Assembly: GCA_022497155.1 (NCBI GenBank)
Contig: MU385754.1
Coordinates: forward strand, 248,001-312,000
Length of the DNA: 64,000 nucleotides
Direction: 5' to 3'
Origin: Whalleya microplaca
Taxonomy: Eukaryota; Ascomycota; Sordariomycetes; Xylariales; Xylariaceae
This document shows, piece after piece, positions 12,301-23,803 of this stretch. How positions within the stretch are numbered: position 1 is the stretch's first letter; each line of letters starts with the position of its first letter. The notes below the pieces were generated by a model that was not told the DNA's origin, did not search any database, and saw only the letters and a list, made by a program, of their open reading frames with translations. Both the position numbers and the translations under genes were made by a program.

Positions 12301-12953
12301 TCGCGCACCGGAAACGCAAGAGGTATGATGGTGGAAGCAATGCATGCTAAGTCATTAGATCTTGTCTCGTGTACTCCCGAGACGGAAAATTCTATGGCGT
12401 CTCGCGGCCCGCCACCAGGAAGTTTAGTTTGTGAGCCTAAATCCTGCTGTGGCTCTTCAGGATTGCTTGTATTGACACTGGCTTCTTCTTTATGCTCTTC
12501 TTCGCTTTCCAGCTCCTCCTGGATCCTCTTGTGCATCAGGCGTTTTAGTTCTGCACGTCGTGCAATCTCCTCATCACTCGTACCAAGAGACTGCTGTGAG
12601 TGCCTCTTTAGCTCAGACTTCTGAGATAAACGTCGAATAAGCTTTGTCTTGATTGCGACCAATGTACCAGTACTGGAGTTACGAGTACGGGTATCCCTCA
12701 CCAGGTCGTCGTCGTCCGAGTCTTCGACTTCGAGTACAGCGGGATCAACGGCAGCTTGCTGTATCGAAGTATGTAGCAGCGATGAAGCGAGTGGTACCAC
12801 GACTGGTAATGATGACAACTCAATCTCGGACATGGGGGATAATGACTTAGACAGCCTTGCCCTTGGCGGTTCCGTCGGAAGCTCGACTGCGTCTTCTTGG
12901 ACAGGACCTCGGCAGGTCGTTCGAGAGCTGCGGCAGCAGCAGAGCATAGACAT
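9378..12953 (-). CDS. Large disordered hypothetical protein with a cysteine-rich N-terminus (2 exons)
   Basis: Two long minus-strand frames join through a 51-bp intron (11263-11213; GTAAGT donor, CATGTAG acceptor), restoring CAT C|GT ATC. From the ATG at 12953 this gives 1174 residues. An in-frame ATG at 13151 would add 66 residues but has a poor, hydrophobic lead-in. The protein begins MSMLCCCRSS, a possible palmitoylation site that could tether it to membrane. The rest is low complexity, rich in Ser, Pro, Gln and Glu, with an EELESEEEHKEEA charged segment near residue 160 and a VHARREPSIPIASRFHEEF patch in the C-terminal half. I recognise no catalytic domain. Proteins of this look are common in fungi as conserved hypotheticals, so membrane-associated scaffolding is only a guess. 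The frame's length and single good intron make the gene itself credible. Confidence 0.7.
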
Positions 12954-15758
12954 TCTCAAGATGGTCGGGTTGAAATGAAAATGGCTTTGTCTAAGATCTG
13001 CCATGTGTTTCCAAGAAAGACTCGACAGTATCGAGTTGGAACTGATCTCCGGATAGATGAAGTTGAGCAGGGACTCGAGGATCCCATAGGACACCTGGTA
13101 CCGGAATAGGTAGCTCGGTAAGTTCAATAATCTGGCCACCCATTGAATCAAAGGTTGGTGGCTAAATGACTTGTTGCACCTGCTTGAAACAGCTCGGGAT
13201 TTGGTAGTTGAGAAGTATATACATGGGAAGGAATTGTATTATCTTCATAGGTAGACTTACCTACTTGAGATGGAACGGCATACATGTACATATGTAAGCA
13301 TCGAAGCTACCAAATCTGTTATAAGCTCACCCAAGAACAATGACTCAGGCTCCACAAGGTGTGAAACTCGCTGCTTCCAAGGGCGTAGGAAGAGACGGCA
13401 GCCTGTGTCCTCCCCTTTTCCCATGTTATAGCTGGAAGCGACATTCGATCCATATATCTTCCACTTACCCATAACTCGCATAAATAGCATTGGATGTAGT
13501 GGTCATAGTGTTAGGAAGGTATATATCTCGTTGGTAACTATACGTAGGTCACTTCCTGTATTAAATACCGTCCTCAGTAACCTTGTCTACCTAGGTAGCT
13601 TATTGAGGCGATCGTGCACTCCCCAAGAGATATTATTCAGTTTAATCTATTAAGTGGATTCTGAAAGTTTTCATGTACAAATATATCAATGGCGCATAAT
13701 CAATGTAGCGAGCATCATGTGTACACGGCATCTAACTTGTGGAAGCAATGGACTATACTTCCCAATTTCCGTGTGCAACTCTTTCATATTCACAAATAGA
13801 CGGTTTAAACGGCTGATATTTTTAGCTTCGGAGTCTGTTATGTATCTTGCCTTTCCTCAAATTTCTTTTCCTTCGCTCTGGCTTGGATTGCCAGTACGAA
13901 GAACTTTTGTCTATTTGGGCATATAATGGTTATGATATTTAACATTGTAATTGACAAGAAACAGCCTGGCCTTAACGAAGACTCTATCATATTAAATATT
14001 CAATGCTTCTAAGAATGGAAACTCGTGGATTTAAAAGACTAACTTGGCACTTATCAACTGAATTGGCCCAATAATAGAAGTAAATGATAGTGCAATACAT
14101 CCGAGAGAGAAACCTACAACCTCTACCTAGAAATACCAACAATCCTTTGAAACGCACATGCAAATAAACACGGCAACCGCATACTTATACTCGATATCTA
14201 TGTTCTTCTGAGTTAGGTAGACATGCTGCAAACTTACGGCCTTATGGACTGGGCAGGCTGGGTTGACTTGGCACATAGAAGTTGAGAATAATCTGTCGCC
14301 GCCTACATAGCACTGGGACCCACCAATCTGCGTTTAGCTGTAGATCATACCCGCACTAAAGGTCCAGAACTGTCCCATAAGAGCGACATACATGTTGACT
14401 ATATGTACATAGCAAAAGTGATTCAAGCTCGCTTGACATCGTAGCGGTCTTCTGTCCTCAACAGCTACGTGAAAAAGGCTGCCAGGGGCTGGAGGTGAGC
14501 AAGACAGGCAGACAAGGTATCGGTTCGCCCAAGTATAAGCTAAAACACCTAGCTTCCGTCGCATAGAGCCTCCAAGATCTTAGAGCATAAACTAAAAGCT
14601 TGTCTATTGCTTTTGCGTTGTTGCATGACTCAAGGACATTTGAAGTTATAGGTCGTAGATATTCCGCCTAGAATATAGTGAAAACGAAGCCAAGCAAGCT
14701 GCAGGTGCAGGTTTTCTCAGTGTGCGTCGTACAATGTACGGTACTACGAACTTGGACACTCTACTGGGACTATGAGGGAAACACACCAGAGATGGGACGA
14801 TCTCACAAGCTCGAGACCTTATAGACTCAAGACTGCATATGCAATACTTAGGTCCTAGAAGCCAGGCTCGGGGACGGCAGGATTCTCGGATGCATGCAGG
14901 CTCGTGTATGGATGATCCTTTACGTTAGATACTATCAGACTCGAGTCTCGTTGGTTCGGAGAAACAAATGAGGATACCCGTAAGCATCGGCGAATCGTAC
15001 GAAGCTGGGCCCGTGAGTGGCTGGAGGGCAGTATGGCGTTTGGTCCGTAGGATAACTCGCAATTGGGCTTGTTGGAGGGCTTGTTGGACGGTTTGCTGTA
15101 GAAAGTGGAAGACGTTGGAACTTGGAAGGGCGCCAAGTCGACGGGTACCGGGTTAACGAATGGATAGTCGACGATAATCAATCTGACAATCTTACCTACA
15201 GTTGGTATGTGTTGAGGCAATCGAAGTTGGGTAGCTAATAAAGCTGGCTTTGGAGGGGCATTAGATTAGGTAGGTAGTGCATGGGTGCATGGGTGCACTG
15301 GGTGCATGGCGGGAAGGGTCTGCTCCCCTCCCTGGCAGGCCTGGATCCCACCCACCTACCTAATAGTTAGCTCATAGCGGGACAAAAAAAATGAGAAAAT
15401 TGCTAACCCCTCAATCGGCCGTTACTCAGACCAGAGCCTGCAGAGAGCTACAGACGAGCCCCTCCTCACCGCTTACTTATCTCTCACCAGAATCCTTCTC
15501 TGCCATTTCTCTTCCTCTCACTTACTTCCCCCTCCTTAGAAAATTATTTCCCTCTTCTCCTTCCCTCCTTCTTCTTCGTGACTGTTGTCCTTGCATACCC
15601 ATTGATCCAGCTCTCTCAACGGCAACTGAGAGATTGGAAGCAACAGTCTGTTCTTCTCGTAAGTCGAGCTTCCATCCCACTTGCCAACTCTTTTAGAAGC
15701 TTATCGTCGTCGTGACAGAAAACCCCTCTTCTACCAGATACCTCGAATCACCGCCAGG
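12954..15758. other. Intergenic region and MET6 promoter
   Basis: No gene seen between the disordered-protein gene and MET6. A GGTGCATGGGTGCAC repeat lies at about 15278-15310. The last 350 bp before MET6 are strongly pyrimidine-rich on the plus strand (CT tracts at 15460-15600), a common feature of highly expressed ascomycete promoters and leaders. Confidence 0.5.
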
Positions 15759-18181
15759 ATGGTTCAGTCAGCAGTCCTCGGTTTCCCCCGCATGGGAGTA
15801 AACCGTGACCTGAAGAAGGCAACTGAGGCTTGTGAGTAACTCAGCTAATTTGCAATGACATCGAACCTCGTCGCTGACTACGGATCACAGACTGGGCTGG
15901 CAACCTGTCCCAGGCCGACCTTCTCACCGAGGCCAAGCGTCTGCGTCTTGCCCACTGGAAGATCCAGAAGGATGCCGGTGTCGATGTCATTCCCAGCAAT
16001 GACTTCGCTCTATACGACCAGGTTCTCAGCCACATTCAGGACTTTGGTGTAAGTCAATTGAACGTTCATTCCTGTAATCCCAGGTCGGTAAGCTGACATG
16101 TTACCCCGCAGGCTGTCCCTGAGCGATACACAACCTCCAACCTCGACCGTGTCGATGAATACTTCGCTATGGGCCGTGGCCACCAGAAGGGTGGTGTCGA
16201 CGTTCCCAGTTTAGAAATGGTGAAGTGGTTCGACTCCAACTACCACTACGTCAAGCCTACTCTGCAGGACAACCAGACCTTCAAGTTGACTGCTAGCCCC
16301 AAGGCTGTCGTCGAGTTTCTCGAGGCTAAGGAGGCTGGCATCAGCACCCGGCCCGTCCTACTTGGTCCCGTCTCCTTCCTGCACTTGGGTAAGGCAGACC
16401 GTGGCCAGAGTGTTGACCCCATTGACCTCCTCGAGAAACTTCTTCCTGTCTACGTAGAGCTCCTTAGCAAGCTGAAGGAGGCTGGTGCCGAGACCGTCCA
16501 GATTGATGAGCCTATTCTCGTCTTCGATCTGCCCGCCAAGACCAAGGCTGCTTTCAAGCCTGCTTATGAGAAGTTTGCCGGCCTAGATGGCAAGATTCCT
16601 AAGTTAGTCTTCACAACCTACTTCGGTGACATTGTCCACAACTTGGATCTCCTCCCCAAGGAAGTGTACGCTGTCCACATTGATCTCGTCCGCAACCCCG
16701 AACAGTTGGATACCGTTTTGGGTGCGCTTGGACCTAAGACCATCCTGTCCGCTGGTGTTGTCGATGGACGAAACATCTGGAAGACCAACCTGAAGCGTGC
16801 CATCGAGATCACAGAGTCCGCCATCCAGAAGCTTGGCAAGGACCGTGTCATCGTTGCCACCTCGAGCTCTCTCCTCCACACCCCCCACACTCTTGCTAGT
16901 GAGAAGAAGTTGGACCCTGAGATTGCCGACTGGTTCTCGTTCGCCAGCGAGAAGGCTGTCGAGGTTGCCATCATTGCTAAGGCAGTCACTGAGGGCCCTG
17001 CCGCCGTCCGGGAAGCTCTGGAGGCCAATGCTAAGTCTATGCACGCACGTGCTACCTCCAGCCGAACCAACAACCCTAAGGTCAAGGAGAGGCAGTCTAA
17101 GATCGTTGCCTCCGACTACAGCCGCAAGTCTGAGTTCCCAGTGAGAATCGCTCAGCAACAAAAGAAGCTTAACCTTCCTCTTTTCCCCACCACCACCATC
17201 GGCTCTTTCCCCCAGACTAAGGAGATCAGAGTCCAACGAAGCAAATTCACCAAGAAAGAGATTACCGAAGCCCAATATGACAAGTTCATTGAGCAGGAGA
17301 TCGAGATGAACGTTAAGATACAGGAGGAGCTCGACCTCGATGTCTTCGTTCACGGTGAGCCCGAGCGAAATGACATGGTGCAGTACTTCGGAGAGCGTCT
17401 GGATGGCTATGCATTCACCACGCACGCCTGGGTACAGAGCTACGGCTCCCGCTGCGTCAGACCCCCCATCGTTGTTGGTGATATCTCCCGGCCGGCGCCC
17501 ATGACTGTCAAGGAGTCCAAGTACGCCGTGTCTGTCTCTAAGAAGCCCATGAAGGGTATGTTGACGGGACCCGTCACCTGTTTGAGATGGTCTTTCCCTC
17601 GTGATGATGTGCACCAGTCCGTTCAGGCCGAGCAGCTTGCCTTGGCCCTGCGTGATGAGGTTGTCGATCTCGAGAAGGCTGGTGTCGATGTCATCCAGGT
17701 CGATGAGCCTGCTCTCCGTGAGGGTCTGCCTCTGCGTGCCGGTAAGGAGCGAGATGCTTACCTCGACTGGGCCGTCAAGGCTTTCAAGCTCTCCACCGTC
17801 GGCGTCGAAGACTCGACTCAGATCCACTCTCATTTCTGCTACTCTGAGTTCCAAGACTTCTTCCACGCCATCGCAGCACTTGACGCCGACGTGCTGTCTA
17901 TTGAGAACAGCAAGTCTGACGCCAAGCTGTTGAGCGTGTTCGTTGACTCGGCCTACCCTCGCCACATTGGTCCTGGTGTCTATGACATCCACTCGCCGCG
18001 TGTGCCCAGCGAGCAGGAGATCAAGGACCGTATTGAGGAAATGCTTCAATACCTTAAGCCTGACCAACTGTGGATCGACCCTGATTGTGGTCTGAAGACC
18101 CGCCAATGGAAGGAGACCAAGGAGGCTCTGACCAACATGGTCAACGCAGCCAAGTTCTTCCGTGCCAAGTATTCCAAGTAA
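15759..18181 (+). CDS. MET6: Cobalamin-independent methionine synthase
   Basis: Exons 15759-15831, 15891-16048 and 16112-18181 encode 766 residues, the normal size of the family. The enzyme moves a methyl group from 5-methyltetrahydropteroyl-polyglutamate to homocysteine in the cytosol, the last step of methionine synthesis. The N-terminal domain begins VLGFPRMGVNRDLKKATE and the linker contains LPLFPTTTIGSFPQT. In the C-terminal catalytic domain I see VHGEPERNDMVQYF, the zinc ligands in IHSHFCYSEF (about His651, Cys653) and the second cysteine in WIDPDCGLKTR (about Cys736). The first intron falls after codon 24 and the second after GAC TTT GGT; both joins keep family sequence. Codon use is strongly C-ending, typical of a highly expressed gene. 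A 575-residue antisense frame across it is a by-product of that bias. Confidence 0.97.
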
Positions 18182-21100
18182 ACGGTTCCCAAGTGGCAGA
18201 GCCAGTCTGTTTAATTTCATCAAGCGAACGACGGTACATGCATTCAAGATGGCGTGGTGGAGAGTTTCCTGTCTAATTTTCATGGAACTATAAGTTGCCC
18301 CGGGTCGGGCATCTGCCATCGATTTCAACATCGGCGTTTTTACAGGGCATGGTTCTCAAAAGGGGATCTATACCAAAAAGTTCTACAGGAAAGACTGGCA
18401 GGGAATAAGAGCATTCAACATTTGAGCATTATACAGGCGGGGGATAGCATGATACCAGTGGCCCATCAACCGGGCCTGGAGCGGACGGCGTTCTGGCATT
18501 TGATTCCCTTCTTCCACAGTTGGGATTATTGTTGCGATCAATGTAGATGTATGAGCAACTAGCCCGATTCAACTGGGCATTGATAATAGGAAGAATAGAC
18601 TCTTCAATCAAAAGGTTGTTAAGATAGTAAAGACCGCAATGGTTCCGAAAGTGAAGAAACGTTCTCATCATGCCGTCGTTACCAACGACGAAACTGACAC
18701 CGCCACCGAGGAGTTATGTACAAATATATGTTGCAGTGTTCAAGAGTTGTTACAAGCATTGAACACCTGCTTCATGATCTCGCTAAGTTGATTAGGTATA
18801 GTGAGGTCGTAACTGAGCGGATATGAGAGCCTCAAGCGGCCAAAACCTCGTTCATTAAAATTAATGCATCATGGCATCGGTGGCGCGTCCCAAGAGCACG
18901 TTTTCAAAGACGACGAAAGCAAGGCCATGAGCCCATGAGTCCATGACTCGAGTTTTATTAGGAGAATGTTCTGGCTCGGCTGGCTGGCAATCACTGTGAA
19001 ACTTGGCGAGATGGAAGTGACCTGGGTTCGTTTTCTTTTTTCTATTTAGTGACCCCCCGGCTGCCCCGGTTGAAAATCAATCAGATCGGTGAGTTAATCG
19101 GAGAATATTAGAATTTAATATTGTGGGCAGCCTTTAGGTTAGTCGCCCAAGATATTACTAGCCCATAGGGGCACATAGTAATCTTGGTAGGACTGGGGTT
19201 CCCTGGTTCACTTTTAGCACCTGGCGAATCAGAGCTCGATGGCCGACTAGTGAAACCGAGAATCTGCCCCCTTTTTAATTTTTCTCTTCCTCTTACGCAG
19301 TCAATGCCGTGTCCCTTGCGTATATTTTCGTCTCTAGAATGGGATGGAAATCCGACCAGCCCACCTCACCTTCTCGCTTGTCCTCACTAATCCGTCGGGA
19401 ATAGTTTCATTCGCCTGGATACGGAAATCAGCATTGAGCTGAATGACGCGACTCCGGTGGGCGGTGCACGAAAACCCCGTCGTGTGGTGCCGAGCAGAAG
19501 TGTCAGGTGTCAGAATAGCCTCACTAGAGATAAATCGGGCAAGTGCTCAGGTACCTAGTATGAGCTACTATATACCAAAAGAGAGCCGTTGGTAATGCCG
19601 AGCCGTGCCTTACATCAATTCGTGGCTCTGGAATGTTTGCGCCGCAGAAGAGAGACTGACACAGCACTTAACAACATGTGGCAGGCAGTCTAACTGCCAT
19701 GCTTGTCCCTCCCGCAGAACGTGGCGGCGTGGGACACCCAAGACCCGTTATTGCAAGGAGAGACGGTGGCGCGGCGGCCATGTCTGAGAATATCTTCAGA
19801 ACTACACTGCACATGGTCATCGTCCGCCTGCCAACCGTCCAACTGACGGGGTTGGGCGCTACGCTACGTATGTATGGCGGCATTCAGGACCGCCCGTACG
19901 TCGCTTGCCGAGATGATCTGTGATGAGGATGAAATTTCATGAGCCGCCCTTCATGCAGCCGGGATACTGTCCTTCTACAGTACATACGCAGTGCTGTGTA
20001 ATATATAGGCCGCCCTAGTGGGATTATAACTTGATTTGGGCCAGCTGGACGAGCTTAACTGCGACGCGAGGCGCATCGCACCAGATAGGACATCAGATGT
20101 GTCACTTCGCAGCTCTCACCTGCAAGTGGGCATCGCGAGGATTATTACAGTCCGCCCGATAACTTTGTGCAGCCTTGTGCCCAGTTCTGGAAGTCAATAG
20201 TGCTCTTCTGCGCATTCATCTCCCGAAATTTCGTATTGTCGCATCCAAGCGACTATGTATTGCCTAGCCGCAACTCTAATCTAGCCTTTGTGCTCAGGTT
20301 TATTAGAGTCTGATGTTGGACGACATGTTTGGCCGAAGAAGAGAAGCGACTCATTACTTATAGTCACTAGTTAGTTCCTGATATGAGATTAAGATCGTAA
20401 CCCCAAATAGTAGGTAGAGCGGTTGTGCAGATCATCAACTAGATCGTACATAAATTCATCGATCGCCAATGTCAGTCAGCGCTCCTTCGTCACTCAACTT
20501 CGGGGGTGGATAGTAATAAAAAAGATGTGCAGCCGGCGTGTGAGCAGCGCGCCGCCGATGCCCCAACTAGATCTCGTTCTGCTGCAGCCGGGGTCCTATT
20601 GGCTGGATATGTGGTTTCACGATGCTGTACCTGCATCTCGACCGACAGGGGCCTGTCGAACTTGGTGGATGGGATCAGGGGTATTGTCGCGCCAAGCTCG
20701 CAAGTCGCTTTGTCCTTTCATCCCCTCTCATCCCCTCTCATCCCAGTACATAGATATGAGAGAGCTAGTAGAGGCCCCCAAGGCTTGTTGCCAGCGCACA
20801 TCCAGAACACTTACTGGATCCCCGCTAGGATCCATCCCATCATCAACCCGTCGGTGGGTCGAGGCAAGTCCTTCCAATAGATTATGCCCGTTCAGGTATG
20901 CTCGCCTGAATGAAGGAGGTGGGCTGTGTGTGTTTGGGAGTCTTTCAGAAGGTAAAGGAGCCCGGCCAGTTAAAAGGCTCGCCCTCCTAGTTGGGAATAC
21001 TCTCTTTTTTCCCTCTCTTCCTCACATCTTGTGTGTATCTCTCTTTTCGAGTCTATCTCAAGTCCCTCTTTTTTCTTCGACGTTGTCGACCATCCAGTCA

Positions 21101-21301
21101 TTCCTGCTTAAGTAGCAGTATTCAGTTCTAAATAAACAGTTACTTTCTTCCAGCGGAATCGACTTTCGCTCATTCAATCCCGTATTGCATCTTGCAAACG
21201 TCCACTCATTCGACAACGACGAAGAACACTCCCTCCCCGAGATTAGATAAGACTAGCTGAAAGCCCTTGTACACGTAAAAGCATAAAAGACAACGATCAC
21301 A
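18182..21301. other. Long intergenic region ending in the promoter of the wall-protein gene
   Basis: No gene I can support. The 230-residue frame at 20423-21115 is low complexity and lies in the CT-rich promoter and leader of the next gene. A CATCCCCTCT repeat (three units) is at about 20727-20752, and strong pyrimidine tracts occupy 21000-21080. Confidence 0.5.
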
Positions 21302-22366
21302 ATGAAGTCAACGACTATTGCTCTGGGTCTCATGGCCGGTGTTGCCTCCGCCTCTTACCAACACCCTCGACACTTCCACAACCCATACTGGAGACGAAAT
21401 GAGACCGGTCCTTCGACCACCTTGACTGTCGCCGTCACTACGGTCCACACTATCACCTCCTGCGCTCCCACCGTCACGAACTGCCCAGCAAACTCCGGCA
21501 ACAGCACAGGACCCGCTGTGGTCACCGAGGTCGTTGATCTAACCACCACCGTCTGCCCAGTCACCGCTGCCGAGTCCGTCTCCAGCTCCCTGGTGAACGC
21601 TCACAGCAGTGGTCTCATCACAGGCTCCACTCGTACTGCCGTCGCTTCTTCTTACCCTGCTGCTTCCACCAGCGATGTCTCGCCGGTCCAGTCCAGCGCC
21701 GCTGGTGGTTATCCTGTTGGCAGCGCGTCCGTTTCCGAGTCGCTCCAGACCACTGCCGCGACCCTCACCATGACCGTTGGTCCCGAGAGCTCCAAGTCTG
21801 TCCTGATCACCACTATTCAGTCCACTCACACCGCATTGGTCACCGTCACTGCTGTGCCCGTCGCTTCTAAGGGAACTTCTGGTTCCGGCTCCGGCTCTGG
21901 CTCCGAGGGCGGTGCTTCTGAGGGTGAGAACACCTCCACCACTACCCTGACTTCCACTGGCACCCGCACTGTCACCGTTGCTGGCGCTTCGTCATCAGCT
22001 ACAGCCGGCACCAACAAGGTAGGCTCCGGCTCTGGTTCCGGCTCCGGTTCCGGCTCCGGCAGCAGTGAGGGCGAGTGTGTTGCCAGCACCGTTACCGTCA
22101 CCGAGACCGCCCCTGCCAGCACCGTCTACGTCACGGCCACTGGACCTGCTATCCAGGCCACCGGCGCCAAGGCTGTTACTTCCGCCGAAGTTGCTTCCGC
22201 GACTACCTCCGCCGCGCAGCCCACTACCACCGACGAGGACGACTGCCCACCGGATGAGGAGGGCGATGTGACCGTCTCCTCCACTGCCACTGTAGTCCCC
22301 TACCCCTCGGGCAACGGCACCTTCCCAGCCTACCCCACGGGCACTGGCGCCGCCCTCAAGTACTAA
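21302..22366 (+). CDS. Secreted Ser/Thr-rich cell-wall-type protein
   Basis: Single exon, 354 residues. The N-terminus is a clear signal peptide (MKSTTIALGL, cleavage likely after ASA near residue 17), followed by a His/Tyr-rich patch. The mature protein is dominated by Ser, Thr, Val and Ala in TVTVT-like runs, with cysteine motifs ITSCAPTVTNCPA and LTTTVCPVT near residues 52-90. Two Ser-Gly repeat linkers lie near residues 195-205 and 242-257, and there is an acidic DEDDCPPDEEGD stretch near 310. Such proteins are normally heavily O-mannosylated and held in or on the wall. The C-terminus (GTGAALKY) is not a convincing GPI signal, so I would call it secreted rather than GPI-anchored. Codon use is C-rich as in highly expressed genes. 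Precise function is unknown. Confidence 0.8.
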   Translation: MKSTTIALGLMAGVASASYQHPRHFHNPYWRRNETGPSTTLTVAVTTVHTITSCAPTVTNCPANSGNSTGPAVVTEVVDLTTTVCPVTAAESVSSSLVNAHSSGLITGSTRTAVASSYPAASTSDVSPVQSSAAGGYPVGSASVSESLQTTAATLTMTVGPESSKSVLITTIQSTHTALVTVTAVPVASKGTSGSGSGSGSEGGASEGENTSTTTLTSTGTRTVTVAGASSSATAGTNKVGSGSGSGSGSGSGSSEGECVASTVTVTETAPASTVYVTATGPAIQATGAKAVTSAEVASATTSAAQPTTTDEDDCPPDEEGDVTVSSTATVVPYPSGNGTFPAYPTGTGAALKY

Positions 22367-23466
22367 ACTAGCCTTGGGCTATTTATGGGCTTGAAATCCA
22401 TCGACAATTAACGCCTTGTACTATACCCCCAACCCCCATCACGTACCATAGCATGACGAGGACGACTGCATGATATGAATCCAACCCACACCTCCGATGA
22501 CAGACAAATAAACAAACGAACAAACAAGCGAAGCGAAGCAGGAAAAAAAGCGAAGCATCATTATTAGAACAGATATAGGCCAGCCTTCTAGGGAAACCCT
22601 CTCTATATCCCCTTTCCCTTTCCTTTCATGTTTCTGGACATAACATACCAAGCAACCAACGGCACATTTTTTTTTTGGATATAAGCATTTTCTAGATTAC
22701 GGAAGAATTGAAATTTTGCAAAAAACCATTCAAGACCACAAATTACCCCCCTTCCTACCTATGTCATGAAGGGCAGATAGACAAGCCTTTTTTTTGGTAA
22801 CTTGGAATCTTTTGGTTGCTGTGCAGTTCGCAAAGAAAATGATATGGCAAAGGCTGGGCTGATGTGAGAGTCAAGACAGTACCTATTGTTCGTGTCTACC
22901 GATCTACGCCCGAAGCTGCGCGTTTCTTTGCTTAGCTGTGTTGGGATGTATGTCATTGGTGTACCCTTCTTCAATTCTTTTGTGTATGTAGTGTGTTGTA
23001 TGTAGGCAAGACCTTTGAATGGACAACTGCTGGTGCAATATGGCAACCCTTTTTCTTAATCTTGGCTGTGAGGTTGTGATATGCTTGCTTACTGGAGGCA
23101 GGTAATTTAGACTGCGACTATGCTGATCTGGACTTATTTTTAAGTTTGGGTCCGGGCCGCTGCATGTTATAACTCTATCCTCACAACTAGCTTAGCTGGG
23201 ACTAGGGAGGTATATCTGGTGTTTAATATAGTTGGACTGACTGTTGTGTGGTATGATGAGACCGCGTTTGCTAATTGGTGGAATGGGAGGTAGAGCATAG
23301 AGTCACTTTCACCCCTCAGCATCTGACTTCGTCGGTAATGGACTGTAGTTTACGTGCATGTAAGCATCTGAGCGATTGGACTTCTCATTGGCGAGAATGT
23401 GTGAATACCTAACTATCACATGGGAGATGGAAAAGCTACGTCGAAGATTATCGGATGGTCGTTATT
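22367..23466. other. Intergenic, no gene seen
   Basis: 3' flank of the wall-protein gene followed by AT-rich sequence with homopolymer T runs at about 22667 and 22788. Only short chance frames. Confidence 0.5.
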
Positions 23467-23798
23467 TGTCATACGGCTATTGGAGCCAAGACCTGTTGGA
23501 AGCTATACGAGATGTAGGAATGCTGCACGAGTATATATATTAGGTGCTGTTAGATATTATTCGATACTGTTGGAATGTATAACTACCTAATAAAAGGTAT
23601 GATTACCAGACGGCGGCTATGTCGGCAACATATTAGATACGTACCAGGAATACGTACCGCGGCAGCAGGTCTATAAAAAACCTGTCGCCAAACCTCAGAC
23701 TCAGATTAAAAGTTAAAACAACAAGCACTTTTTAAAGGCTTAAAGAATTATTACTAAATTGATATATTTCCAAGCCTTAAATTACAGCCCTTATCACA
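23467..23798. mobile_element. Solo LTR, copy 1 (332 bp) with TTATT target-site duplication
   Basis: The element begins TGTCATACGG and ends CTTATCACA, flanked on both sides by the 5-bp direct repeat TTATT (23462-23466 and 23799-23803). It aligns along its full length with a second copy at 34459-34789. A GGTCTATAAAA promoter-like box lies at about 23670. Boundaries of TG...CA plus a 5-bp duplication are the signature of an LTR retrotransposon LTR. No internal gag/pol region is attached, so it is a solo LTR left by recombination. Relative to copy 2, most differences are transitions toward A/T, consistent with RIP. Confidence 0.9.
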
Positions 23799-23803
23799 TT
23801 ATT

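Noticed and set aside
16604..18331. 575-residue antisense open frame over MET6
   Set aside because: Produced by the strong C-ending codon bias of MET6; no domain, and the sense strand is a clear enzyme.
20423..21115. 230-residue plus-strand frame
   Set aside because: Low-complexity translation of a CT-rich promoter and leader; no start context or similarity.
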